Positions 18,791 through 26,946 of a stretch of 64,000 bases of DNA are shown here, in pieces (within the stretch, counting starts at the first letter, position 1; each line of letters begins with the position of its first letter). The translations under genes and the position numbers were made by a program. The stretch lies in the NCBI RefSeq assembly GCF_011777505.1, contig NZ_JAATJT010000001.1:1054001-1118000 (forward strand). The letters are read 5' to 3'. The notes beneath the pieces were generated by a model, which saw only the letters and a program-made list of their open reading frames with translations, did not search any database and was not told the origin of the DNA. Source of the stretch: Gaetbulibacter sp. S0825 (lineage in GTDB: Bacteria; Bacteroidota; Bacteroidia; Flavobacteriales; Flavobacteriaceae).

Positions 18791-21465
18791 GTAGGGTAAT
18801 ATCAAAATACTTAACATTATCTGGTTTAGAACCTCTTGTAGTAACTCCCGAAAGTAACTTTATAAATGTTGGCGAACGTACTAACGTTACTGGCTCAAGA
18901 AAATTTCTTCGATTAATTAAAGAAGAAAAATATAGCGAAGCTTTAGAGGTAGCAAGGCATCAAGTTGATGGTGGTGCACAAATTCTGGATGTCAACATGG
19001 ACGAAGGTATGCTTGATGGTGTATATGCTATGACCACTTTTTTGAATTTGATAGCCTCGGAACCAGATATTGCTAGAATACCAATAATGATTGACAGTTC
19101 GAAATGGGAAATCATTGAAGCAGGATTAAAAGTAGTTCAAGGAAAATGTGTGGTAAATTCCATTAGTTTAAAAGAAGGTGAAGCCGAGTTTATTCGTCAA
19201 GCAAAATTAGTAAAACGTTATGGAGCAGCTGTCATTGTAATGGCTTTTGATGAAGTTGGACAAGCAGATTCTTATGAACGAAGGATAGAGGTTTGTGAAC
19301 GCTCTTATCACATTTTGGTTAATGTTGTCAAATTTTCGCCGCAAGACATCATTTTCGACCCTAATATTTTCCCAGTAGCAACAGGAATGGAAGAACATCG
19401 TAAAAATGCTTTAGATTTCTTTTATGCTACAAGATGGATTCGAGAAAACTTACCTTATGCAAATGTATCTGGAGGAGTGAGTAATGTGTCATTCTCTTTT
19501 AGAGGGAATAATACAGTTCGTGAAGCAATGCATTCCTCATTCTTATTTCATGCTATAAAAAATGGCATGAATTTAGGAATTGTCAATCCGACAATGTTGG
19601 AAGTTTATGATGAAATTGACAAAGAATTATTGCAATGTGTTGAAGATGTATTGTTTGACAGACGTGACGATGCGACCGAACGATTATTAGATTTTGCTGA
19701 AACTGTAAAAGGTCAGAAGAAAGAAACCGCAGAGCAAATTTTAGAGTGGAGAAATGATGCTTTACAAGACAGGATTACTCATGCATTAGTAAAAGGAATT
19801 GATGCTTTTATCATTGAAGATGTAGAAGAAGCACGTTTAGCTTCAGAGAAACCGATTGAAGTCATCGAAGGTCATTTAATGATTGGAATGAATGTCGTAG
19901 GAGATTTGTTCGGAAGCGGAAAAATGTTCTTACCTCAAGTAGTAAAATCAGCACGTGTCATGAAAAAAGCCGTAGCTTATTTGCAACCATTTATTGAGGC
20001 TGAAAAAGACGGCAAACAAGAATTTTCTGGTAAGATTTTAATGGCAACTGTAAAAGGCGACGTGCATGATATTGGCAAAAATATAGTGAGTGTCGTATTG
20101 GGATGTAATAACTATGAAATAGTCGATTTAGGCGTAATGGTGCCACCAGAAAAAATTATTGAAACAGCAATCAAAGAGAAAGTAGATATTATTGGTTTAA
20201 GCGGATTAATCACACCTTCGCTTGATGAGATGGCCTATGTTTCCAAAGAAATGGAAAAGAAAAACCTAAATATTCCATTAATTATTGGAGGTGCAACCAC
20301 TTCAAGAGCTCATACTTCTGTTAGAATTGCTCCGAATTATAGTGATACTGTAGTACATATTAATGATGCTTCGAGAGCTGTAACCGTTGTTGGAAATTTA
20401 CTTCAAAAGGATAATAAAATATATAAAGAACAGATTAGGGAAGAATATGATAAGTTCCGTGAGCAATTCTTAAAACGAGGAAGAAATAAAGAGTATTTAT
20501 CTATTGAAGAAGCGCGGAAAAATAAATTCAAAATCGATTGGAATTCAACTGAAATAGTGAAGCCAAACCAATTAGGAATTCAAATTCTTGAAGATTTCGA
20601 CATTACATTATTAGAAGATTATATTGATTGGTCGCCGTTTTTCCGTAGTTGGGATTTGCACGGTAAGTATCCTCAAATTTTAAAAGATGAGGTAGTTGGA
20701 AATCAAGCGTTAGAATTATTCAAAGATGCGCAAGAGTTGTTAAAACGAATCTTTGATGAAAAGCTACTTAAAGCTAAAGCTGTTTTTGGATTGTTTCCAG
20801 CCAACACAATTAATGATGATGATGTAGAATTATACGATAAATCTGGAAATGTTGAATCTACATTTCTAACCCTTCGTCAACAATCCAGAAAAGCAGAAGG
20901 AAAGCCAAACATAGCTTTATCAGATTTTATTGCGCCAAAAGATTCAGGGAAGCAAGACTATATAGGCGTATTTTGTGTGTCGACTGGTTTTGGAACTGAA
21001 AAACTTGCTAAAGAGTTTGAAGCAAATCATGACGATTATAATGCCATAATGATAAAAGCATTGGCTGATCGTTTAGCAGAAGCTTTCGCAGAATCTTTAC
21101 ATAAAGAAGTAAGAACGAATTATTGGAGTTATGCTCAAGATGAGGAGCTTACTAATGAAGAGTTAATTAAAGAAACCTATAAAGGCATTCGTCCTGCTCC
21201 AGGATATCCAGCTTGTCCAGACCATTTAGAAAAACAGACGATTTGGAAACTGTTAAATGTAAAAGAAAACATTGGTGTAGAACTTACAGATAGTTTGGCC
21301 ATGTGGCCTGCGGCAAGTGTAAGTGGGTATTATTTTGGAAATCCTGAAGCGAGATATTTTGGCTTAGGAAAAATAACCGAAGACCAAGTAAAGGATTATG
21401 CAAGACGTAGAGGTATTTCTACAGAAGAAGCAAAGAAATGGTTGAATCCTAACATAGCAGATTAA
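18787..21465 (+). CDS. metH: Methionine synthase, folate-, B12- and activation-domain part (split MetH, C-terminal)
   Basis: 892-residue protein carrying the last three modules of B12-dependent methionine synthase. The ATG at 18787 is preferred over an upstream TTG at 18703 because it overlaps the previous stop and gives [17 protein letters not shown] leading into the pterin-binding domain ([20 protein letters not shown]). The cobalamin domain has [18 protein letters not shown], whose His is the lower axial B12 ligand, and [13 protein letters not shown]. The C-terminal activation domain has [16 protein letters not shown], which binds SAM. Methyl transfer needs the homocysteine module from the preceding gene. 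metF follows 3 bases later and supplies methyltetrahydrofolate. Confidence 0.94.
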   Translation: MSRVISKYLTLSGLEPLVVTPESNFINVGERTNVTGSRKFLRLIKEEKYSEALEVARHQVDGGAQILDVNMDEGMLDGVYAMTTFLNLIASEPDIARIPIMIDSSKWEIIEAGLKVVQGKCVVNSISLKEGEAEFIRQAKLVKRYGAAVIVMAFDEVGQADSYERRIEVCERSYHILVNVVKFSPQDIIFDPNIFPVATGMEEHRKNALDFFYATRWIRENLPYANVSGGVSNVSFSFRGNNTVREAMHSSFLFHAIKNGMNLGIVNPTMLEVYDEIDKELLQCVEDVLFDRRDDATERLLDFAETVKGQKKETAEQILEWRNDALQDRITHALVKGIDAFIIEDVEEARLASEKPIEVIEGHLMIGMNVVGDLFGSGKMFLPQVVKSARVMKKAVAYLQPFIEAEKDGKQEFSGKILMATVKGDVHDIGKNIVSVVLGCNNYEIVDLGVMVPPEKIIETAIKEKVDIIGLSGLITPSLDEMAYVSKEMEKKNLNIPLIIGGATTSRAHTSVRIAPNYSDTVVHINDASRAVTVVGNLLQKDNKIYKEQIREEYDKFREQFLKRGRNKEYLSIEEARKNKFKIDWNSTEIVKPNQLGIQILEDFDITLLEDYIDWSPFFRSWDLHGKYPQILKDEVVGNQALELFKDAQELLKRIFDEKLLKAKAVFGLFPANTINDDDVELYDKSGNVESTFLTLRQQSRKAEGKPNIALSDFIAPKDSGKQDYIGVFCVSTGFGTEKLAKEFEANHDDYNAIMIKALADRLAEAFAESLHKEVRTNYWSYAQDEELTNEELIKETYKGIRPAPGYPACPDHLEKQTIWKLLNVKENIGVELTDSLAMWPAASVSGYYFGNPEARYFGLGKITEDQVKDYARRRGISTEEAKKWLNPNIAD

Positions 21466-21468
21466 AAC

Positions 21469-22425
21469 ATGAAAGTAACAGAACATTTAAAAAAAGCAAA
21501 CGGAAACACACAGTTTTCATTCGAGATATTGCCGCCTTTAAAAGGGCAGCACATTCAATCTATATTCAATAATATTGACCCTTTAATGGAATTTAATCCA
21601 CCATTTATTGATGTCACATACCATCGAGAAGAGTATGTTTATAAAGAGTTAGAAAATGGTTTGTTAAAAAAGCAAGTGGTCAAAAAACGTCCTGGAACGG
21701 TTGGTATTTGCGCTGCAATTCAGAATAAATATTCAGTAGATGCGATTCCACATATTTTGTGTGGAGGTTTTACCAAAGAGGACACAGAGAACTTTTTAAT
21801 CGACTTAGATTTTTTAGGTATTGATAATGTCATGGCTTTACGCGGAGATGCAGTGAAAACAGAAACGTATTTTAAAGCAGAAAAAGAAGGGCATAATTAT
21901 GCTAGCGAACTAGTCACTCAAATTCAAGAATTAAATCGAGGTAATTATTTAGATGAAGAATTACTTAATTCTTCAGCGACAAATTTCTGTGTCGGTGTGG
22001 CAGCTTACCCTGAAAAGCACATGGAAGCGCCAAGTTTAGATAGTGATATTCATTTCTTGAAAAAAAAGATAAGAAATGGTGCTGAGTATATTGTTACACA
22101 AATGTTTTTCGATAATCAAAAGTATTTCGACTTTGTTGAAAAATGTAGAAAAGAAAATATTACAGTCCCAATTATTCCGGGATTAAAACCTATCTCAACC
22201 AAGAAGCAACTTAATTTAATTCCACATAGGTTTCATGTAGATTTACCAGAAGAACTTATTATTGAAGTAGTTAAATGTAAAGACAATGCACAAGTAAAGC
22301 AAATAGGGATTGAATGGTGTATCGAACAATCTAAAGAACTTAAAAAAGCTGGAATTCCAGTATTACATTATTATTCTATGGGGAAAAGTGACAACATAAA
22401 AAGCATTGCTTCGCAAGTGTTTTAA
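21469..22425 (+). CDS. metF: 5,10-methylenetetrahydrofolate reductase
   Basis: FAD enzyme producing 5-methyltetrahydrofolate for methionine synthase. The protein has 318 residues, slightly longer than E. coli MetF. Family motifs are FSFEILPP near the N-terminus, PFIDVTYHREEYV, IDNVMALRGDAVK, and QMFFDNQKYFDFV with IIPGLKPI in the barrel. It begins 3 bases after the split metH and is the last gene of the methionine group. It is presumably under the same SAM-dependent control, subject to the terminator after metY. Confidence 0.95.
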   Translation: MKVTEHLKKANGNTQFSFEILPPLKGQHIQSIFNNIDPLMEFNPPFIDVTYHREEYVYKELENGLLKKQVVKKRPGTVGICAAIQNKYSVDAIPHILCGGFTKEDTENFLIDLDFLGIDNVMALRGDAVKTETYFKAEKEGHNYASELVTQIQELNRGNYLDEELLNSSATNFCVGVAAYPEKHMEAPSLDSDIHFLKKKIRNGAEYIVTQMFFDNQKYFDFVEKCRKENITVPIIPGLKPISTKKQLNLIPHRFHVDLPEELIIEVVKCKDNAQVKQIGIEWCIEQSKELKKAGIPVLHYYSMGKSDNIKSIASQVF

Positions 22426-22458
22426 GGTTACTTTAATTGCCTATATTTACTGACAATT

Positions 22459-23559
22459 ATGAGAGCAAAACTGTTTCTACTTTTTGTTGGTTTTTCAATT
22501 TTTAGCTTTTCTCAAGAGAAAAATACATCTACTTTTTCCAGTATTGATGTTAACTATTTTAAAGGCAATATTGCACTTCATAATGATGGTATTTTACATC
22601 TAATTACAGGACATCCAGAAGGTGTCATCATCAGTTGGAATAAAAAAACATTTGGGTTCAATACTTGGGAACAACGCTATAATTACCCAGATTATGGTGT
22701 GTCGTTTAGTTATCAAAATTTAAAAAATGAGGTGCTCGGTAATAATTATGCGCTTTATGGTCATTATAATTTCTATTTTCTAAATCGGAATTTAATGGTT
22801 CGAATCGGTCAAGGGTTGTCCTACACAACCAATCCTTATGATAAAGAAACAAATCACAAAAACATAGCCTTTGGAACTAAGTTAATGAGTAGTACCTATG
22901 CTATGATTAACTATAAAAGAGAGCGTATTTTTGATAATTTCGGATTTCAAGCTGGTTTGTCACTCATTCATTATTCCAATGCCAATGTTAAAGCACCCAA
23001 TACAAGCATTAACTCCTTAACTCTAAGCGCAGGAGTAACTTATAATTTTGATGACGAAGACCCAGAATATCAATACGATTTGAGTGACGATATAAAGTTT
23101 AAGCAACCAATAAAATACAATGTTGTTTTTAGGAGTGGCGTCAATGAAAGTGATGTGCTTGGAAGCGGTCAGTTTCCTTTTTATATTGTCTCTGCTTATG
23201 CAGATAAACGTTTGAACAGAAAAAGTGCCATCCAATTTGGAGTAGATGCTTTTTTCTCTAGGTTTTTAAAGGAGTTAATTTATTATGAATCTATTGCTTT
23301 TTCAGACAGAAATATTGACCCAGATACAGATTATAAGCGCTTAGGAGTGTTTGTTGGGCATGAGTTGTTTATTAATAAGCTATCCATTGAAGCACAGCTT
23401 GGATATTACGCCTATTATCCTCACGATTTTGAAGGTAGAGTGTATCAACGTATAGGTGCTAAACGCTATTTTGGAGATAAGTGGTTTGTTGCAGTTACCT
23501 TAAAATCGCATGCTGCAAAGGCTGAAGCTGTTGAACTAGGAATTGGAATAAGATTTTAG
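22459..23559 (+). CDS. Outer-membrane acyloxyacyl hydrolase, PagL-like lipid A deacylase
   Basis: 366-residue exported protein with a signal peptide (MRAKLFLLFVGFSIFSFSQ). The remainder is beta-strand-rich, ends in a strand with terminal Phe (AVELGIGIRF), and resembles the PagL lipid A 3-O-deacylase family. The catalytic-like His171-Tyr-Ser173-Asn stretch with a following NTSINSLTLSAG matches the PagL H-x-S-N pattern. Family members remove a lipid A acyl chain at the outer membrane. At 366 residues it is far longer than Pseudomonas PagL (about 150-170), with a second half of likely extra strands. A near -7 motif TATATTTA (22442-22449) lies just upstream, so it may have its own promoter. Confidence 0.7.
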   Translation: MRAKLFLLFVGFSIFSFSQEKNTSTFSSIDVNYFKGNIALHNDGILHLITGHPEGVIISWNKKTFGFNTWEQRYNYPDYGVSFSYQNLKNEVLGNNYALYGHYNFYFLNRNLMVRIGQGLSYTTNPYDKETNHKNIAFGTKLMSSTYAMINYKRERIFDNFGFQAGLSLIHYSNANVKAPNTSINSLTLSAGVTYNFDDEDPEYQYDLSDDIKFKQPIKYNVVFRSGVNESDVLGSGQFPFYIVSAYADKRLNRKSAIQFGVDAFFSRFLKELIYYESIAFSDRNIDPDTDYKRLGVFVGHELFINKLSIEAQLGYYAYYPHDFEGRVYQRIGAKRYFGDKWFVAVTLKSHAAKAEAVELGIGIRF

Positions 23560-24306
23560 ATGAAACAATTAATTTACATATTGATATGTTTATTACTGGT
23601 TGCTTGCAACAGTGAAGACGCTCTTGATTGTTTTCAAACAGAAGGAGCTATGGTACAAAAAGAAATCACAGTAAATTCTTTTGAAAACATCTTGGTGAAT
23701 CGTGATATTGAATTAATTATAAAAGAAGGTTTAGAGTACGAAGTAATTGTAGAAACAGGAAAAAACCTTTTAAATGATGTTGAAGCAATAGTGGTTGGGA
23801 ATGAGTTGCAACTAACAGATAATAACGGTTGTAATTACGTAAGGGGCTATGGCATCACCAAAGTATATGTCATTGCTCCAAATATTAAAGAAATTAGAAA
23901 CTCTTCGCAATACGAAATATCATCAAACGGGATATTAACCTATCCCGACTTAACACTCATTTCTGAAGATTTTAATGCTCCTGGAAGTTTTACTGTTGGC
24001 GATTTTAGATTGCAAGTAAACAATAACAAATTGAGTGTGATATCTAATAATATCTCCTCATTTTATATTTCTGGAAATGTCAATAATTTGTTTGTAGGTT
24101 TTTATGCAGGCGCTGGACGTTTTGAAGGCGAGAACTTAGTAGCTCAAGATGTGGATGTATTTCATAGAAGCAGCAACGACATGATTGTAAATCCGCAAGT
24201 ATCTCTTACAGGAACATTAAATGGTACAGGGAATTTAATTTCGGTAAATCAACCTCCAATGGTTGATGTTGAGGAACTTTATATTGGTGAGCTTATTTTT
24301 AATTAG
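23560..24306 (+). CDS. Head-GIN domain (DUF2807) lipoprotein
   Basis: 248-residue predicted lipoprotein. The signal peptide MKQLIYILICLLLVACNSED ends in the lipobox LVAC. The mature part resembles the putative auto-transporter adhesin, head GIN domain (DUF2807): a beta-helix-like series with FENILVNRDIELIIKEGLEYEV and repeated short strands. The function of this family is not established. Its ATG follows the stop of the PagL-like gene directly, so the two are cotranscribed. Its 3' end overlaps the convergent HTH gene by 8 bases. Confidence 0.75.
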   Translation: MKQLIYILICLLLVACNSEDALDCFQTEGAMVQKEITVNSFENILVNRDIELIIKEGLEYEVIVETGKNLLNDVEAIVVGNELQLTDNNGCNYVRGYGITKVYVIAPNIKEIRNSSQYEISSNGILTYPDLTLISEDFNAPGSFTVGDFRLQVNNNKLSVISNNISSFYISGNVNNLFVGFYAGAGRFEGENLVAQDVDVFHRSSNDMIVNPQVSLTGTLNGTGNLISVNQPPMVDVEELYIGELIFN

Positions 24307-24871
24307 AAGTCTTAATTAAATGGTTTCCATAGTAAAGGATACTTAAGGCGATTAATAGGCAAGGAAACAAACCTGAAAATAACCCAACTTGTAAACCGGT
24401 TAAAAACCCTCTCATAAAAAACGCTGCAAGAATATAAAATATAAATCCACTACCAAATTTCAATAGGCGCTCAATATTATTCATTTTTTGAGTCTTGTAA
24501 ACAATAAAAAACGGAATTAAAAAGCTTAAAAGAAAAGCACAAATCTTACTGTTTAAGTTTGCTCCTGTATCTAAAGTTGAATAACCAAAAATCCCTATTA
24601 GAGCAATATTTAAAAGAACAAGAAAAACCCCATTAATTATTAAACTAGCGATTGAAGTTTGTTTGCTAGAGCTATTTTGAAGTTTAAACGTGATAGCATC
24701 TAGCTCTAAAGCATTACAAATAAGGTTTAATGTTTGACCACGAGGAGTGTTCTCGTCGTTTTCAATACGTTGTATCGTTCTAAGATTAACTTTACTTAGT
24801 TCAGATAATTCTTCTTGGGTTAATTGCTTTGTTTTTCGAGCTTCTTTAATTTTTTCTCCTAATGATTTCAT
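24299..24871 (-). CDS. XRE-family HTH protein with membrane-spanning C-terminus
   Basis: 190-residue protein. Residues 1-60 are an XRE/HTH_3 DNA-binding domain (KIKEARKTKQLTQEELSELS, VNLRTIQRIENDENTPRGQT). Residues about 70-185 hold four hydrophobic segments (for example SLIINGVFLVLLNIALIGIF, LFSGLFPCLLIALSILYYG). This makes it a membrane-anchored regulator, a layout seen in Bacteroidetes HTH proteins with small integral domains. The target is unknown. An imperfect palindrome lies 70-90 bases upstream of its start. The 3' end overlaps the convergent DUF2807 gene. Confidence 0.75.
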   Translation of the reverse strand: MKSLGEKIKEARKTKQLTQEELSELSKVNLRTIQRIENDENTPRGQTLNLICNALELDAITFKLQNSSSKQTSIASLIINGVFLVLLNIALIGIFGYSTLDTGANLNSKICAFLLSFLIPFFIVYKTQKMNNIERLLKFGSGFIFYILAAFFMRGFLTGLQVGLFSGLFPCLLIALSILYYGNHLIKTSN

Positions 24872-24930
24872 TTAAGTAAATGTTTCTTTAAAATTAAAAA
24901 ATTAAATAGTTTTTGATAACGGTATTTAAA

Positions 24931-24961
24931 CGACATTTTTACGGCAAAGTGCATTTGTCGT
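24931..24961. repeat. Nested inverted repeats upstream of the HTH gene
   Basis: ACGGCAAA (24941-24948) and TTTGTCGT (24954-24961) are inverted with one mismatch around a 5-base spacer. CGACA (24931-24935) is also inverted against TGTCG (24956-24960). The site lies between the gldA stop and the HTH gene start on the minus strand. It could be an autoregulatory operator of the HTH protein or an mRNA hairpin at the gldA 3' end; no T-run follows, so it is not a clear terminator. Confidence 0.35.
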
Positions 24962-24967
24962 ATAGTT

Positions 24968-25861
24968 TTAACTCGTCAACTCCCTAAACAAACTCTCCAA
25001 ACTGGCACTTTTTTGGTTTAATTGTAGAATTTTTAAATCGTTATCATGTGCAAAATCAAATACGTAAGAGCGCATATCTTCAGTAGAATCAAAGGTTATT
25101 TCATACATAAAGTCATAGAGGTTTTCAATTTTAACAACTTTAGGCATACTCTTTAAAAAAGCTTCTTCAACTCTATAATCAAAAGCTACGACTATCACTT
25201 GTTGTGAGCCTTCTCTAAGTTCTTTTAAGGTTTTATCAGCAACAATTTCGCCTTTATTAATAATAATCACACGGTCGCACATAGCTTCAACCTCTTGCAT
25301 AATATGCGTCGATAAAAACACGGTTTTTTCTTTACCAATGGTTTTAATGAGGTTTCTAATATCTACCAATTGGTTTGGGTCTAATCCTGTGGTTGGCTCA
25401 TCTAGTATCAATACATCAGGATTGTGCAATAAGGCATTTGCTAATCCAACACGTTGACGATACCCTTTAGAAAGCTGTTCAATGGTTTTATGTGCTTCAG
25501 GTGTTAAGCCAGTAAGCTCTATTACTTCCGCAATTCGCTCTTTTGAGACATTGTATATTTTTGCATTAAACGCTAAATATTCTTTTACATACATGTCTAA
25601 ATACAACGGATTGTGCTCAGGTAAGTAACCAACACTTTGTTGTACTTTTTTGGTTTCGGTAGTGACATCAAAATCGTTGACATTTGCTGTCCCTTTGGTA
25701 GCATCAATGTAGGTGGTAAGTATTTTCATCATGGTCGATTTTCCAGCACCATTAGGCCCTAAAAACCCAACGACTTCAGGTTTTTTGACTTCAAAACTTA
25801 CATTATTAAGTGCTTTTTGGGTTCCATAAACCTTTGTGAGTTGCTCTACTTTTATTGACAT
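24968..25861 (-). CDS. gldA: Gliding motility ABC transporter ATPase GldA
   Basis: 297-residue ABC ATPase. Walker A is GPNGAGKST near residues 35-43, the signature is LSKGYRQRVGLANAL, Walker B is VLILDEPTTGLDP, and the switch His is in FLSTHIMQEVEAMCD. Length and the sequences IKVEQLTKVYGTQKALN and SVGYLPEHNPLYLDMYVKEYL match GldA, the ATPase partner of GldF/GldG in flavobacterial gliding. The membrane partners are not in this window, which is usual for gldA. It is divergent from the aromatic operon. A generic ABC-2 export ATPase is the alternative. Confidence 0.85.
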   Translation of the reverse strand: MSIKVEQLTKVYGTQKALNNVSFEVKKPEVVGFLGPNGAGKSTMMKILTTYIDATKGTANVNDFDVTTETKKVQQSVGYLPEHNPLYLDMYVKEYLAFNAKIYNVSKERIAEVIELTGLTPEAHKTIEQLSKGYRQRVGLANALLHNPDVLILDEPTTGLDPNQLVDIRNLIKTIGKEKTVFLSTHIMQEVEAMCDRVIIINKGEIVADKTLKELREGSQQVIVVAFDYRVEEAFLKSMPKVVKIENLYDFMYEITFDSTEDMRSYVFDFAHDNDLKILQLNQKSASLESLFRELTS

Positions 25862-25877
25862 GCAAAAAAAATTTAAT

Positions 25878-25885
25878 CAAAAATA
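25878..25885 (-). promoter_or_regulatory. Probable gldA promoter -7 element
   Basis: On the minus strand the bases read TATTTTTG, a perfect TAnnTTTG match, ending 17 bases before the gldA ATG. No clean TTTG was found at -33; that region coincides with the inverted repeat at 25904-25924. Confidence 0.45.
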
Positions 25886-25903
25886 AACATTAAATAAACT
25901 TTA

Positions 25904-25924
25904 TTTTAGGTAAAACACCTAAAA
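25904..25924. repeat. Perfect inverted repeat in the gldA-pheA divergent region
   Basis: TTTTAGGT (25904-25911) and ACCTAAAA (25917-25924) are perfect 8-base arms around a 5-base spacer. It overlaps where the -33 box of the gldA promoter would be and ends 15 bases before the -33 of the pheA promoter, so it is well placed as an operator. No known regulator consensus was recognised. Confidence 0.4.
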
Positions 25925-25937
25925 AAATGCTTTAGTA

Positions 25938-25968
25938 TTTTGATTTTTTAAAATAATAGTTACTTTAG
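25938..25968 (+). promoter_or_regulatory. Promoter of the aromatic (pheA) operon
   Basis: TTTTG (25938-25942) is followed after 18 bases by TACTTTAG (25961-25968), a 7/8 match to TAnnTTTG. Transcription would begin about 25975, 13 bases before the leader peptide ATG. Confidence 0.5.
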
Positions 25969-25987
25969 CCCAATCAATTAGGATATA

Positions 25988-26062
25988 ATGACATCAAACT
26001 TTGCATATTATAACTGGTTTTATTTCTTTTTTAGCAAAAGAAACGAGACGTTATATGTGTAA
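25988..26062 (+). CDS. Aromatic leader peptide of the pheA operon
   Basis: A 24-codon ORF whose residues 5-15 read FAYYNWFYFFF: five Phe, three Tyr and one Trp in eleven codons, with another Tyr near the end. This is far beyond chance and is the hallmark of a ribosome-mediated attenuation leader peptide like enterobacterial pheL. It ends 26 bases before a terminator that abuts the pheA start. Its last codons overlap the antiterminator strand CGAGAC. It has no function as a protein that can be inferred; its translation would be the sensor of charged tRNA-Phe, and possibly tRNA-Tyr. Confidence 0.88.
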   Translation: MTSNFAYYNWFYFFFSKRNETLYV

Positions 26063-26114
26063 TTTATAGATATAAATTTAAATGTAAGTCTCGATGAAAA
26101 TCGGGACTTTTTTT
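26004..26114 (+). promoter_or_regulatory. Transcription attenuator of the aromatic operon (alternative hairpins)
   Basis: Four segments can be paired by eye. Segment 1 is CATATTATAAC (26004-26014), inside the aromatic codons. Segment 2 is CGAGAC plus GTTATATG (26044-26057). Segment 3 is GTCTCGAT (26088-26095). Segment 4 is ATCGGGAC (26100-26107). 1:2 pairs ATAAC with GTTAT and CAT with ATG. 2:3 pairs CGAGAC with GTCTCG, extended by TTA:TAA (antiterminator). 3:4 is the terminator. A ribosome stalled on Phe/Tyr codons would mask segment 1 and allow 2:3. A ribosome at the stop codon (26060-26062) would mask segment 2 and allow 3:4. Confidence 0.85.
26088..26114 (+). terminator. Attenuator terminator immediately before pheA
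   Basis: GTCTCGAT (26088-26095) and ATCGGGAC (26100-26107) form an 8-bp stem with one U-G pair and a GAAA tetraloop, followed by seven T (26108-26114). It ends four bases before the pheA ATG at 26119, so pheA is expressed only by read-through. Confidence 0.9.
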
Positions 26115-26118
26115 ATAT

Positions 26119-26946
26119 ATGATTAAATCAGTAGCCATACAAGGAGTAAAAGGATCGAACCATTATATTGTGTCACAACAATATTTTAATAATGGCGTGT
26201 CGGTTATGGAATGCTTAACTTTTGATGAGGTTGTAAACAATCTAATTACTAAAAAGTGTGATGCAGCTATTATGGCAATAGAAAACTCGATTGCAGGCTC
26301 TATTATTCCAAATTATGCCTTAATTGATGGTCAAAATTTGCATATAGTAGGAGAGCAATATTTAGATATTCAACATAATTTAATGGCACTTTCTGGACAG
26401 TCTATTAAAGATATTAAGGAAGTATATTCGCATCCAATGGCTTTACTACAGTGTAAAGAATTTTTTAAGAAACATCCTCATATAAAATTGGTTGAAGATA
26501 AAGATACAGCCGAAGTTGCACAGCGTATTCAGAAGGGTCAATTAAAAAATATTGGAGCTATCGCCACCGAAATGGCAGCCGATATTTTTGAAGTTGAAAT
26601 TCTAGCTAAGAGCATTCAAACCATAAAGCACAACGAAACGCGATTTGTTATTGTAAAACGCACAAATTCTGAAATACCAGAAAATCAAATAAATAAAGCA
26701 TCTTTGAAGTTTGAGTTAGACCATAAACGAGGTAGTTTAGCAACTATTTTAAATGTAATGAGTGATTGTAAACTGAATTTAACTAAGATACAGTCATTAC
26801 CTAAAATAGAAACACCTTGGAAGTATGCATTTTTTGTGGATGTTACTTTTGATGAATATGAAGATTACACAAAAGCGAAATCAATTATGAATATTATGGC
26901 ACAAGATTTTAAAGTGCTTGGAGAATATACAAATGCAAAGTTATGA
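26119..26946 (+). CDS. pheA: Prephenate dehydratase
   Basis: Converts prephenate to phenylpyruvate for phenylalanine synthesis. The protein has 275 residues and no chorismate mutase domain, which is on the DAHP synthase downstream. The N-terminal VAIQGVKGSNHYIVSQQYF corresponds to the family's GxxGTYSE start. AIMAIENSIAGSI and IGAIATEMAADIFEVEILAKSIQ with NETRFVIV (the TRF motif) are the catalytic signatures. Residues about 195-270 are an ACT domain (LKFELDHKRGSLATILNVMSD) for feedback by phenylalanine. It is the first gene after the aromatic attenuator and overlaps the next gene by four bases (ATGA). Confidence 0.95.
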   Translation: MIKSVAIQGVKGSNHYIVSQQYFNNGVSVMECLTFDEVVNNLITKKCDAAIMAIENSIAGSIIPNYALIDGQNLHIVGEQYLDIQHNLMALSGQSIKDIKEVYSHPMALLQCKEFFKKHPHIKLVEDKDTAEVAQRIQKGQLKNIGAIATEMAADIFEVEILAKSIQTIKHNETRFVIVKRTNSEIPENQINKASLKFELDHKRGSLATILNVMSDCKLNLTKIQSLPKIETPWKYAFFVDVTFDEYEDYTKAKSIMNIMAQDFKVLGEYTNAKL

